This document shows positions 8,489-16,713 of a DNA stretch of 64,000 bases, piece after piece (within the stretch, counting starts at the first letter, position 1; every line of letters starts with the position of its first letter). Below the pieces are notes generated by a model that ran no database searches, was not told the DNA's origin, and was given only the letters and a program-made list of their open reading frames with translations. This DNA is from Rufibacter sp. LB8 (GTDB lineage Bacteria; Bacteroidota; Bacteroidia; Cytophagales; Hymenobacteraceae). The position numbers and the translations under genes are program-made. The stretch covers positions 1,178,001-1,242,000 of the forward strand of contig NZ_JADALJ010000001.1 in NCBI RefSeq assembly GCF_014876185.1. Direction: 5' to 3'.

Positions 8489-9775
8489 ATGTCTGAATTT
8501 GCTGAACTGATTCTGGAGGGTAAATCATACCAGTTTCCAATCATCACCGGAACTGAGAATGAGAAGGCCATTGATATCAATGCCTTACGCGCCCAAACCG
8601 GATACATTACCCTTGACTCGGGCTATAAAAATACCGGCGCCACAGAAAGCGCCATTACCTTCCTTGACGGCGAAGAAGGAATTCTAAGATACAGAGGCTA
8701 CCCTATTGAGCAACTGGCCGAGCGCTCCAACTTTATTGAAGTGGCCTACCTGCTTATTTACGGCACGCTGCCCACTGAAGAGGAGTTGAACACCTTCAGC
8801 AACCAGATCAAGATTCATACGCTGGTGAACGAGGACATGCGCAAGATCCTGGACGGTTTCCCGTCTACGGCGCACCCTATGGGCATGCTGTCGGCCATGG
8901 TGAGTTCGTTGACTGCGTTCTACCCAGAGTCCTTGAACCCCAACCAAACCAAAGAGGAAATTGACCTTTCCATCATTAGATTGATGGCGAAGCTTTCTAC
9001 CATTGCCGCCTGGTCTTACAAGAATTCGGTGGGTCACCCGGTAAACTATCCTAAAAACAAGCTGGACTATTGCTCCAACTTCCTGCACATGATGTTTGCG
9101 TACCCTACTGAGGAGTACGAAATCAACCCGGTGGTGGTAGACGCCCTGAACAAACTCCTGATCCTGCACGCCGACCATGAGCAGAACTGCTCTACCTCTA
9201 CCGTTCGTTTGGTGGGGTCAGCTAATGCTTCTCTTTATTCTTCTGTTTCGGCGGGCATCAGTGCGCTGTGGGGACCGTTGCACGGCGGCGCCAACCAGGC
9301 CGTGATTGAGATGCTGGAGGAAATCAAAGCCGATGGCGGCGATTCTAAGAAATTCATTGAGAAAGCCAAAGACAAAAACGATCCGTTCCGTTTGATGGGC
9401 TTCGGGCACCGCGTGTACAAGAACTTTGACCCACGCGCCACCATCATCAAGAAAACCGCAGATGACGTCTTGACCGCCCTGGGCGTGAACGACCCTATCC
9501 TGAACATTGCCAAGGAACTGGAGCAAGCCGCTTTGAATGATTCTTACTTTGTGGAGCGCAAACTGTACCCTAACGTGGACTTCTACTCCGGTATCATTTA
9601 CCGCGCCATGGGCATCCCAACCGAAATGTTCACGGTAATGTTCGCCTTGGGCCGCCTGCCCGGCTGGATTGCCCAGTGGAAAGAAATGCGCGAAGGCAAA
9701 GAGCCAATTGGTCGTCCGCGCCAGGTGTACACCGGTGCTACCGAGCGTGATTACGTGGAGATCAACAAGCGGTAA
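8489..9775 (+). CDS. gltA: citrate synthase
   Basis: Citrate synthase condenses oxaloacetate and acetyl-CoA to citrate at the entry to the TCA cycle. The 428-aa length is that of the type II enzyme. Catalytic regions are in the expected places: GPLHGGANQAV with His near 264, MGFGHRVYKNFDPRA with His near 305, and YPNVDFYSG with Asp near 362. The ATG at 8489 (MSEFAELIL) is chosen because the 19 extra residues of the longer frame do not resemble the family. It is a single-gene unit, followed closely by an intrinsic terminator and a palindromic repeat. Confidence 0.96.
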   Translation: MSEFAELILEGKSYQFPIITGTENEKAIDINALRAQTGYITLDSGYKNTGATESAITFLDGEEGILRYRGYPIEQLAERSNFIEVAYLLIYGTLPTEEELNTFSNQIKIHTLVNEDMRKILDGFPSTAHPMGMLSAMVSSLTAFYPESLNPNQTKEEIDLSIIRLMAKLSTIAAWSYKNSVGHPVNYPKNKLDYCSNFLHMMFAYPTEEYEINPVVVDALNKLLILHADHEQNCSTSTVRLVGSANASLYSSVSAGISALWGPLHGGANQAVIEMLEEIKADGGDSKKFIEKAKDKNDPFRLMGFGHRVYKNFDPRATIIKKTADDVLTALGVNDPILNIAKELEQAALNDSYFVERKLYPNVDFYSGIIYRAMGIPTEMFTVMFALGRLPGWIAQWKEMREGKEPIGRPRQVYTGATERDYVEINKR

Positions 9776-9794
9776 GGACCTGCTAATATTAGAG

Positions 9795-9835
9795 AAAAGG
9801 GAAGTTAAGCTCAGGCTTGGCTTCCCTTTTTTTTT
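9795..9835 (+). terminator. intrinsic terminator of gltA
   Basis: AAAAGGGAAG pairs perfectly with CTTCCCTTTT and is followed by more T residues. It starts 20 bp after the gltA stop codon. Confidence 0.9.
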
Positions 9836-9849
9836 GTGAAGTAGGAATT

Positions 9850-9889
9850 CCGTTTTCGGGCTCATTTCTGGAAACGGAGCCAAAAACGG
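9850..9889. repeat. 40-bp palindromic repeat, copy 5
   Basis: The left arm is consensus. The right arm has drifted (GAAACGGAGCCAAAAACGG). Confidence 0.85.
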
Positions 9890-9989
9890 AAATGATTTTA
9901 TTTTCTGCTCTGCCGTAAGTTGATTGGGCTGTTAAGGTTATTTGTGGTAAAATATAATAAATCGTAGGTTTAAATTAGGGTATATTGTA

Positions 9990-10524
9990 GTTGTGCTTAA
10001 TGTAAAATGAAAACCAAAACGATAATCAAGGCCTTTTCAATCTTACTCGGTATTGTCGTACTGCTATTGATTTCCATTTCATTGTTATTATGGTTAGCAT
10101 TTGGTCCAATTAACTCTTCCGGAAAAATTTTAATTTCACAGAGGAACGCAATTGAATACAAAGAAATTTACAATGGCGACTTTGCCGGAGAATTTTATGA
10201 TGTCACATTCTTAAAAAATGACATTAAAATTGGAAGCTATACTTTTCAAAACATGGACTGGGAAAAACATATCTTCATTGACTCTTTATCAAATAGAACC
10301 TTTGTCTTCCTCGCCGACTCTAGTCTAGATAAACAAAGATTGAATGGTTATTATCTAATTTCATTTGAATCAAACTTTAAGAACGTAATTGACTCGGTCT
10401 ACAACGAAAACAAGAATTTTAATTACCAGGATAAAATGCAGGAAATAAAAAATAAGCACTAAGCACAACTTTGTATAAACATCATGCCACGGCCGACGGC
10501 CTTGCATGATGTTTATACGAAACA
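9990..10524 (+). mobile_element. integron-like gene cassette 1
   Basis: The module starts with GTTGTGCTTA at 9990 and its gene ends at the reverse complement TAAGCACAAC (10460-10469). A 15-bp hairpin and a GTTAAAT core follow. A short non-coding lead, a single AT-rich gene whose stop codon touches the inverse core site, and a terminal palindrome are the layout of an integron cassette. No integrase is visible in the window. Confidence 0.65.
10007..10462 (+). CDS. cassette-borne hypothetical membrane-anchored protein
   Basis: I do not recognise this 151-aa protein. It has one strongly hydrophobic N-terminal segment (about residues 8-33) after a KTKTIIK start, then a soluble domain of about 115 residues with mixed charge and aromatic residues, presumably outside the cytoplasm. 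Base use is clearly more AT-rich than in gltA or the DUF1579 gene on either side, which suggests transfer. Its stop codon overlaps the inverse core site of the attC-like element. No catalytic motif is visible. Confidence 0.7.
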   Translation: MKTKTIIKAFSILLGIVVLLLISISLLLWLAFGPINSSGKILISQRNAIEYKEIYNGDFAGEFYDVTFLKNDIKIGSYTFQNMDWEKHIFIDSLSNRTFVFLADSSLDKQRLNGYYLISFESNFKNVIDSVYNENKNFNYQDKMQEIKNKH

Positions 10525-10531
10525 GTTAAAT
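10463..10531 (+). repeat. attC-like recombination site 1
   Basis: GCACAAC (10463-10469) and GTTAAAT (10525-10531) stand at the ends. Between them GTATAAACATCATGC (10473-10487) pairs perfectly with GCATGATGTTTATAC (10504-10518). The loop contains CGGCCGACGGCC, shared with the three other sites in the window. Confidence 0.7.
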
Positions 10532-10561
10532 ATAAATTTAAATCATTTCAACTACCTCACT

Positions 10562-11062
10562 ATGGCCGAAAAACTAGAGACCTCTAAAACCACAGGCGCC
10601 CATGCCCAATTAGCCCGGTTAGAAGGAACCTGGGAAGGCACCGCCAGCGTCTGGTTTGACCCCAGCAAGGTGGAAGACGAGTCGCCGGTGAAGGGCACCA
10701 TAAAGCCGTTGATGGACGGAAAATACATGTTGCATGAGTACCAGGGCAGCTTCGGGGGGAAGCCTATTACGGGCATGGCCCTTATTGGCTACAACCTAGA
10801 CACCCAGAAATACCAGTGCGCCTGGGTAGATTCGTTTCATACGGGTACGGCCATAATGTTTTCTGAAGGCCAGAAAGCCGCGAAAGAATTGTCAGTCACA
10901 GGCAGTTACGCGTATGTGACCCCAGAAACCGAGCAACACTGGGGCTGGCGCACCACCATTGAATTTAACAACAACCAAGAATTGGTCCTCACCGCCTACA
11001 ACACCTCGCCAGACGGCGAAGAAGCGAAAGCCACGGAAACGGTGTACAAAAAAGTGTTGTAA
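10562..11062 (+). CDS. DUF1579 family protein
   Basis: This 166-aa cytoplasmic protein of the DUF1579 family has no known activity. The recognisable core is a lipocalin-like barrel pattern: RLEGTWEGTASVWFDP, GKYMLHEYQGSFGGKPITGMALIGYN and KYQCAWVDSFHTG. No signal peptide is present. The ATG at 10562 is chosen because the longer frame to 10484 would read back into the attC-like hairpin of the preceding cassette. The cassette therefore sits directly upstream and may have separated the gene from its original promoter. Confidence 0.85.
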   Translation: MAEKLETSKTTGAHAQLARLEGTWEGTASVWFDPSKVEDESPVKGTIKPLMDGKYMLHEYQGSFGGKPITGMALIGYNLDTQKYQCAWVDSFHTGTAIMFSEGQKAAKELSVTGSYAYVTPETEQHWGWRTTIEFNNNQELVLTAYNTSPDGEEAKATETVYKKVL

Positions 11063-11141
11063 ATAATCAGAAACCGAATGCAGCTTCGGTCTACTACCTG
11101 CTAACTTTTGAAATTTTACTGATTCAACCCTTCCATTATTT

Positions 11142-11181
11142 CCGTTTTTGGCTTCATTTTCAGAAATGAGCCCGAAAACAG
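11142..11181. repeat. 40-bp palindromic repeat, copy 6
   Basis: Asymmetric subfamily: the left arm has TTTTTGGCTTCATTTT, and the right arm is consensus except for its CAG end. It lies between convergent genes. Confidence 0.85.
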
Positions 11182-11211
11182 GAAGTTTTTTAAAAGCCCG
11201 GTCTGCAATTT

Positions 11212-13143
11212 CTACAGCACCCGCAACTCAATCCGGCGGTTTAGTTGGCGATTTTCTTCTGAGGAATTGGGGGCGGCGGGTTGGGTTTGACCGTAGCCTT
11301 TGGCCTGAAACATAGCCGAAGGAGCGCCTTTAGAAACAAGATAGGCCACCACCGCTTTGGCCCTGGCCTCCGACAGTTTTTGGTTGGCGGCAGGTTGGCC
11401 CACGTTGTCGGTGTGGCCGGCTATCTCTACTTTGGCGGTGGCATTGGCTTTCAGGAACTGCAGAAGTTTATTCAACTCAGTGCAGGACTCCGGCCGAAGC
11501 GTGGCTCTGCCGGTGTCAAAGAAAAGGTTGCTGAGCACCGCTTTCGCGCCTTTGCCAATGGGTTGCAGGTAAAAATCCAGGGCCACGGGCTTGGCAGTAG
11601 CGGCCGCGGCCAAATGCCGGCTTTCCAGCACATGCCCCGGCGCCGACACGTACAAAGCGTAGCGTTGCCTTTGGTTCACCACAATGGTGTAATTTCCGTC
11701 CTCAGAGTCAGAAGAAACCTGTTGAGCCAGCACATCCAGCGAATCCAGGTCGTAGACTTGCACTAACGCTTCTAACGGTTTTTTGGAGACGGCATCAAAC
11801 ACGCGGCCCTGGGCAAAAGAACTCACGGTTTCGCCTTTCCAGGGGTTGGGCACCTCAAATTGGTACAGGGCCACTTCGGTTTTCCCTTTTTCTGCCGGTT
11901 GGCTGGCATAATAACCCGTCTCATTATCCGCGGAAATAAAGATGGAGCTCTCGTTGCGATGTGTGTTTAAAGGATAGCCCATGTTGACCGGAGTTCCCCA
12001 GGCACTGCCAACTTTCTTCACCATAAACAGATCCAGGCCGCCCATGCCCTGTAAACCGTTGGTGGCAAAATAAAGCGTGTTGCCGCTGGCGTGCAGAAAA
12101 GGTGAATTTTCATGGCCGCTGGTGTTCACTTCTTTCCCCAGGTTCACCGGAATTTCCCAGGTGCCATCAGCATTCTGCTGCGTGACCCACAAATCTTCCT
12201 CGCCATAGCCGCCGGTGCGGTTAGACGCAAAATATAAGGTTCGGCCATCGGCGGAAAGGCTGGGCTGTGAGTCCCAGGCGGCGCTGTTCACGTTGCGGCC
12301 CATGTTCCTGGGCTTGCTCCACTTGCTGCCCTGGCGCACACTTATGTACAAGTCACAACTGCCGTAAGAATCTTTCCGGTTGCAGGAGGTGAAGACCAGC
12401 ACCCGCCCATCACCGGACATGGAGGCCGCGCCTTCGTTCAGTTCAGAGTTGATGTTGGCCGAAATGGAGACTGGGGCTTGCCACTCCCCTTTTTCGCCTT
12501 TCACGGCCAGGTACAAATCCTCGTCATCCAGAGGTCCGCTCCCGGCGCGGGCCGTGAACAGCAAGGCTTTCTGGTCGGCGGTGAGCACAGGCGAATACTG
12601 CAGCCCAAACCGATTCACCTGAGGTGAAAGCAATTTTGGCTGGAAAGTCACCGGGTTGCCAATAGCTTTCTGCGCGAAGGAGATATTTTGGAGTTGATTT
12701 TGCGCGTGGGCCAGATGCCGTTTGTTTTTACTGAGGCCCAGCAAAGTCTGGTACACCGTGGCCGCCTGTTCATACTGTCCGCGCTCAAACGAAAGGTCGG
12801 CAAAAGTCAGGTATTCGGCGGCCAGGGCAGGATCTGGGGTAAGGGCCGGCAAGCCTTTGGTATAATACTGGAAGGCCTGGTCTTCCTGCTGCAGAATTTT
12901 GTACAACCCGGCGGCCCGGACGTAGGCCAGCGCAAACGCCGGGTCTTTGGCAATGGCCTCATTATATGCCTCCAGCGCTTTCTGGAAATTGCGGGCCTGG
13001 GTAAACCTAATGCCTTCGTCGTAGGCTTTTTTGGCCCGGGCATTCTGGGTCTGCCCCGTAGTAATGGTCTGCGCCTTAACCTCCCCGGTTCCGGTTTGTA
13101 CAATCACTACCAGAAGAAAGAGAAGGAGCCGGAACCAGTGCAT
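11212..13143 (-). CDS. PorE-like TPR / PD40 propeller / OmpA family lipoprotein or secreted protein
   Basis: The 643-aa protein has a signal peptide (about 1-24), TPR repeats (about 35-150), several PD40/WD40-like propeller blades (about 165-440, with repeated DGRxLxFxSxR motifs), a carboxypeptidase-regulatory-like beta domain (about 450-530) and a C-terminal OmpA peptidoglycan-binding domain (about 535-643, FFDTGRATLRPES...GHTDNVG). This domain order is that of PorE, a peptidoglycan-anchored part of the type IX secretion system, and of related gliding-motility proteins. There is no lipobox Cys in the signal region, unlike typical lipoproteins. It follows queE with a 3-bp gap, so the two are probably one transcript. 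A role in T9SS is inferred. Confidence 0.8.
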   Translation of the reverse strand: MHWFRLLLFLLVVIVQTGTGEVKAQTITTGQTQNARAKKAYDEGIRFTQARNFQKALEAYNEAIAKDPAFALAYVRAAGLYKILQQEDQAFQYYTKGLPALTPDPALAAEYLTFADLSFERGQYEQAATVYQTLLGLSKNKRHLAHAQNQLQNISFAQKAIGNPVTFQPKLLSPQVNRFGLQYSPVLTADQKALLFTARAGSGPLDDEDLYLAVKGEKGEWQAPVSISANINSELNEGAASMSGDGRVLVFTSCNRKDSYGSCDLYISVRQGSKWSKPRNMGRNVNSAAWDSQPSLSADGRTLYFASNRTGGYGEEDLWVTQQNADGTWEIPVNLGKEVNTSGHENSPFLHASGNTLYFATNGLQGMGGLDLFMVKKVGSAWGTPVNMGYPLNTHRNESSIFISADNETGYYASQPAEKGKTEVALYQFEVPNPWKGETVSSFAQGRVFDAVSKKPLEALVQVYDLDSLDVLAQQVSSDSEDGNYTIVVNQRQRYALYVSAPGHVLESRHLAAAATAKPVALDFYLQPIGKGAKAVLSNLFFDTGRATLRPESCTELNKLLQFLKANATAKVEIAGHTDNVGQPAANQKLSEARAKAVVAYLVSKGAPSAMFQAKGYGQTQPAAPNSSEENRQLNRRIELRVL

Positions 13144-13146
13144 GGA

Positions 13147-13800
13147 TTAAGGAATATTCAGATACTTATGCGTTTGTAACGAAACGTTCCATTTAGGGTT
13201 TTCTTTTACATACTCCACAATCAAAGGCATAATCTGGCTGGCCTTGCTCCATTCTGGCTGCAGATACAAACGCGTGCCCGCGGTCACGTTGGCGGCATGT
13301 TCTTCTGCCCAGGCAAAATCACTTTTATTGAAGATAATCACTTTCAACTCGCCGGCGTGGGGCAACACATTAGGGTGCGGCGCTTTGAATTTCTTAGGCG
13401 ACAGGCAAACCCAATCCCAGAGTCCGCTCAAAGGATAAGCCCCCGAGGTCTCAATAAAGGTCTGGATTCCGCGTTTCTGCAGTTCCCCCGTGAGGTAGTC
13501 CAGGTTGTACAGCAACGGTTCGCCGCCGGTGACCACTACTGCTTTGCCGGGGTACTTCACGGCCTGCTGCACAATCCAATCGGTGTCGGTGAGTGGGTGC
13601 AGCGTGGCGTCCCAAGATTCTTTCACATCGCACCAGTGGCAACCAATGTCACAGCCGCCCAACCTAATGAAGTAGGCCGCTTTGCCGGTATGGTAGCCTT
13701 CGCCCTGAATGGTGTAAAAATGCTCCATGAGCGGCAACTTGGTGCCGTCTGCCGGAACCGTATGAATAGAAGCGGTTTTTATTTGTAAGATATCTTCCAA
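13147..13800 (-). CDS. queE: 7-carboxy-7-deazaguanine synthase (radical SAM)
   Basis: QueE converts 6-carboxytetrahydropterin to 7-carboxy-7-deazaguanine with S-adenosylmethionine, an early step of queuosine and 7-deazaguanine synthesis. The 217-aa protein shows FYTIQGEGYHTGKAAYFIRLGGC, the iron-sulfur motif C-x3-C-x2-C in GGCDIGCHWCD, VVVTGGEPLL, and a C-terminal SLQTHKYLNIP typical of the family. The C-x3-C-x2-C spacing is the standard radical SAM form. It is the first gene of a two-gene unit with the PorE-like gene; a functional link between them is not evident. Confidence 0.94.
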   Translation of the reverse strand: MEDILQIKTASIHTVPADGTKLPLMEHFYTIQGEGYHTGKAAYFIRLGGCDIGCHWCDVKESWDATLHPLTDTDWIVQQAVKYPGKAVVVTGGEPLLYNLDYLTGELQKRGIQTFIETSGAYPLSGLWDWVCLSPKKFKAPHPNVLPHAGELKVIIFNKSDFAWAEEHAANVTAGTRLYLQPEWSKASQIMPLIVEYVKENPKWNVSLQTHKYLNIP

Positions 13801-13821
13801 CGTCTTAAAAGCTAAGGATTT

Positions 13822-13861
13822 CCGTTTTTGCCTTCATTTTCAGAAATGAGCCCGAAAACGG
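13822..13861. repeat. 40-bp palindromic repeat, copy 7
   Basis: Asymmetric subfamily: left arm CCGTTTTTGCCTTCATTTT, right arm consensus. It lies just upstream of queE. Confidence 0.85.
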
Positions 13862-14095
13862 AAAATGGTACACTCCACAACAAGCACCCATAACCAGAAG
13901 TTGCGTGCCTGGAAGTTAAATCAGATTTAAATCAGCAGCTTGCGGGCCTTGTACTTGAACGGAAGTGCAAAGATACAACATTGAAACTGTTACGCCTTCA
14001 CTAGTATGGAATTCATAAGAACAAGTGTTAGTTTATAAAAATATTTAATATTTCATGACAATGTTTTAACTATTTTTTAGATATTGCCCCTGTCT

Positions 14096-14275
14096 ATGAA
14101 ACAAATCAGCAACGCAGCTATCCCTTTCTTCGCTTTTCCGCTGGGCTCTCACCCGGGGGCTGCCTGTGTTGTGACTTCGTTTACGGGTACTACCATTATT
14201 ACCACCCCAACGGGGGTGCTGCATTACATATCGTCCATTCATTATAGCCATTTTGGCTTTCTGCGCCTGTCTTAA
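14096..14275 (+). CDS. probable threonine-operon leader peptide
   Basis: A 59-codon reading frame ends 48 bp before thrA. Seven of fifteen codons in VVTSFTGTTIITTPT are Thr, with two Ile, as expected where charged tRNA-Thr and tRNA-Ile are sensed during translation (as in the thrL leader of Escherichia coli). The Thr run is followed at once by the hairpin CACCCC/GGGGTG (14203-14218), and an upstream CACCC (14150-14154) could pair with the same GGGTG. No U-rich terminator was found before thrA, so the mechanism is open. The frame also carries FFAF earlier. I read it as a regulatory peptide, not a functional protein. Confidence 0.6.
   Translation: MKQISNAAIPFFAFPLGSHPGAACVVTSFTGTTIITTPTGVLHYISSIHYSHFGFLRLS
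14203..14218 (+). promoter_or_regulatory. hairpin in the thr leader
   Basis: CACCCC pairs with GGGGTG across four nucleotides, right behind the Thr codons of the leader. CACCC at 14150-14154 is a competing partner, giving two exclusive folds. Confidence 0.45.
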
Positions 14276-14323
14276 GGGTGCTACTCTCTTTCAATTATTA
14301 GTTCATCTTAAAAACCATTTGTC

Positions 14324-15730
14324 ATGTTGGTTTTAAAATTTGGGGGCACCTCTGTGGCCAACCCAGCCGCCATCCGTCAACTGATCTCCATCTTGCAGGA
14401 CAAAGGCACCTCCAAGCCCAAAGTGGTGGTGGTCTCCGCCATGTCCAAAGTCACCGACCTCTTGATTAGCCTGTACCAGAAAGCGGCCGTGCAAGACCCT
14501 ACCTACCTGGAACTACTGCTGCAACTAGAGCAAAAACACCTGCAGGCCATTGTAGAGTTGGTGCCCATGAGCCAGCAGATAGACATCATGGGCCGCGTAA
14601 AAATGATTTTCAGGGAATTGGAAGATGTCTGCCGCGGAATATATCTGCTGGACGAACTTAGCGACAGCACCAAGGCGCGGGTCATGGCCTACGGCGAGCG
14701 CTTGTCCTCGGCTATTGTCTCGGTGGCCTTTCAGCACCACGGCTTGCCCAACACGCTGGTAGACAGCCGCGACTACATTGTCACAGACGCCACTTTCCTA
14801 AACGCCAAGGTAAACCTTAAAAAAACATACCAGAACATGCAGGTCTTGCCCAAGGCTGATTTGCTGGTGGCGCCCGGGTTCATTGCCAGATCTTCTGAAG
14901 GTAAAACCACCGTGCTGGGCCGGGGCGGCTCTGATTTCACGGCCTCCTTGTTTGCCGCCGGCCTGCAGGCCGACTTGCTGGAGATCTGGTCAGACGTAGA
15001 CGGCATGTACACCACAGATCCGCGCAAAGCCGCCGCTGCTTTCTCCATTGAGGAACTGAGCTATGAAGAAGCCATGGAACTGGCCTATTTTGGCGCTAAG
15101 GTCTTATACCCGCCCACCATTGCGCCCTTGGTGGCCGCCAAGATTCCGTTGGTCCTCAAAAACACCTTCAATCCGGGCCACAAAGGCACGCTGATTTCCC
15201 ATGCACCGGTGCCAACCAGCCAAGTGGTGAAAGGCATTTCCTGCATAGACCAGATAGCGGTGCTCACACTCAGCGGCAGCGGCATGGTGGGCGTGCCCGG
15301 CGTGGCCATGCGCATGTTCAAAGCCCTGGCTCTGGAAAGCATCAACATCTATTTCATCACGCAATCTTCTTCAGAGCAGAGCATTACTGTGGGCTTGGCA
15401 GAGGCCGAAGGCCAAAAAGCGGTCCAGGCAGTCAATCAAGAATTTGCAGACGACATTGCGCAGGAATTGGTGAACCCCATCAGTCTGGAAGTGCCCATGA
15501 GCATTGTAGCCCTGGTAGGCAACGGCATGATTCAGCAGCCCGGCATTGCCGGCAAGGCGTTTTCACTTTTGGGCGAACATAAAATCAACATCAGAGCCAT
15601 TGCCCAGGGCGCCACCGAACGCATCATATCGGTGGTGCTGCGCACCGAAGATGCCCATAAAGCCGTCAATCTGTTACATAACCGCTTTTTTCTGACCGTT
15701 CCCCAAAAACCTGAGCCTGCGCTGACCTAA
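14324..15730 (+). CDS. thrA: aspartate kinase (monofunctional)
   Basis: It phosphorylates aspartate, the first step towards threonine, methionine and lysine. The 468-aa protein begins LVLKFGGTSVANP with the substrate Lys near 5, has the kinase motif GRGGSDFTASLFAAGL, and carries two ACT domains from about 325 to the end, which usually give feedback inhibition. Many Bacteroidota thrA genes encode a fusion with homoserine dehydrogenase. Here the protein ends after the ACT domains and thrB starts 11 bp later, so the dehydrogenase must be encoded elsewhere. The symbol rests on operon position; lysC would also be defensible. Confidence 0.9.
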   Translation: MLVLKFGGTSVANPAAIRQLISILQDKGTSKPKVVVVSAMSKVTDLLISLYQKAAVQDPTYLELLLQLEQKHLQAIVELVPMSQQIDIMGRVKMIFRELEDVCRGIYLLDELSDSTKARVMAYGERLSSAIVSVAFQHHGLPNTLVDSRDYIVTDATFLNAKVNLKKTYQNMQVLPKADLLVAPGFIARSSEGKTTVLGRGGSDFTASLFAAGLQADLLEIWSDVDGMYTTDPRKAAAAFSIEELSYEEAMELAYFGAKVLYPPTIAPLVAAKIPLVLKNTFNPGHKGTLISHAPVPTSQVVKGISCIDQIAVLTLSGSGMVGVPGVAMRMFKALALESINIYFITQSSSEQSITVGLAEAEGQKAVQAVNQEFADDIAQELVNPISLEVPMSIVALVGNGMIQQPGIAGKAFSLLGEHKINIRAIAQGATERIISVVLRTEDAHKAVNLLHNRFFLTVPQKPEPALT

Positions 15731-15741
15731 CCTACCCATAC

Positions 15742-16713
15742 ATGAACCACCCTGAATTTATAAAAGTATTTGCCCCGGCCACCGTAGCCAACGTCTGTTG
15801 CGGCTTTGATGTGCTGGGCTTTGCCCTGGAAGCCCCCGGCGACGAGGTTTGGGCCCGAAAATCAGAAACACCGGGCATCACCATTACTGCAGTGGCCGGC
15901 GCCCAGGGTTTAACCGCCAACCCCCAGGAAAACGTGATTGGCGTGGTGGCCCAGAAAATGCTGGAAGCCCTTGATTTGTCTATTGGCCTGGAATTGCAAC
16001 TGCACAAGGGCATGCCCGTAGGCAGCGGATTGGGCAGCAGCGCCGCCTCCTCGGCGGCAACGGCCTTTGCAGTGAATGAAGTGCTGGGCAAACCGTTTTC
16101 CACCCAGGACCTGGTAATTTTTGCCATGGAAGGCGAACGAAAAGCCTCCGGCTCCGCGCACGCCGACAACGTGGCCCCGTCTCTGTTGGGCGGGTTTGTG
16201 CTGGTTCGGTCGTATGAGCCGCTGGATGTGGTGCCGTTGGGCGTGCCAGTGGACTTGTATTGCACGGTACTCTATCCGCAGATTGAACTTAAAACCTCTC
16301 TGGCCCGAAGTATTTTACGCCAGGAAATTCCGCTCAAGAAAGGCATCAAGCAATGGGGCAACCTGGCCGGGCTCATGGCCGGGCTCCTGCTGAAAGACTA
16401 CGCCCTCATAGGTAGAAGCCTGCACGACGAAATCTTTGAACCGGAGCGCAGCGTGCTCATACCATTGTTCAAAGAAGTGAAAGCCGCCGCCTTGGCCGCC
16501 GGGGCCTTGGGTTGTGGCATTTCCGGGTCTGGGCCCAGTATTTTTGCCTTATCTGCTACCAAGGAGCAAGCCGAAGCCGCGCGGAAGGCCATGGAAACCG
16601 TGTACCTGGGCAGCGGCATTGAAACCAAATCCTATGTCTCCAAGGTGCCTCCGCAAGGAGTTCGCCTGGTAAAATCACCAGCTTTACAACCTGTCACGCA
16701 TGAACTTTTATAG
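15742..16713 (+). CDS. thrB: homoserine kinase
   Basis: A GHMP-family kinase that phosphorylates homoserine for threonine synthase. The 323-aa length is normal. The ATP-binding motif is PVGSGLGSSAASSAATAF (about 90-107), preceded by ATVANVCCGFDVLGFAL near the N-terminus. The C-terminal GCGISGSGPSIFAL closes the GHMP fold. It starts 11 bp after aspartate kinase and overlaps threonine synthase by 14 bp, so thrA-thrB-thrC form one coupled operon behind the Thr-rich leader. Confidence 0.95.
   Translation: MNHPEFIKVFAPATVANVCCGFDVLGFALEAPGDEVWARKSETPGITITAVAGAQGLTANPQENVIGVVAQKMLEALDLSIGLELQLHKGMPVGSGLGSSAASSAATAFAVNEVLGKPFSTQDLVIFAMEGERKASGSAHADNVAPSLLGGFVLVRSYEPLDVVPLGVPVDLYCTVLYPQIELKTSLARSILRQEIPLKKGIKQWGNLAGLMAGLLLKDYALIGRSLHDEIFEPERSVLIPLFKEVKAAALAAGALGCGISGSGPSIFALSATKEQAEAARKAMETVYLGSGIETKSYVSKVPPQGVRLVKSPALQPVTHELL

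Noticed and set aside
10484-10561. Longer start for the DUF1579 gene
   Set aside because: The extra 26 codons lie in the hairpin of cassette site 1.
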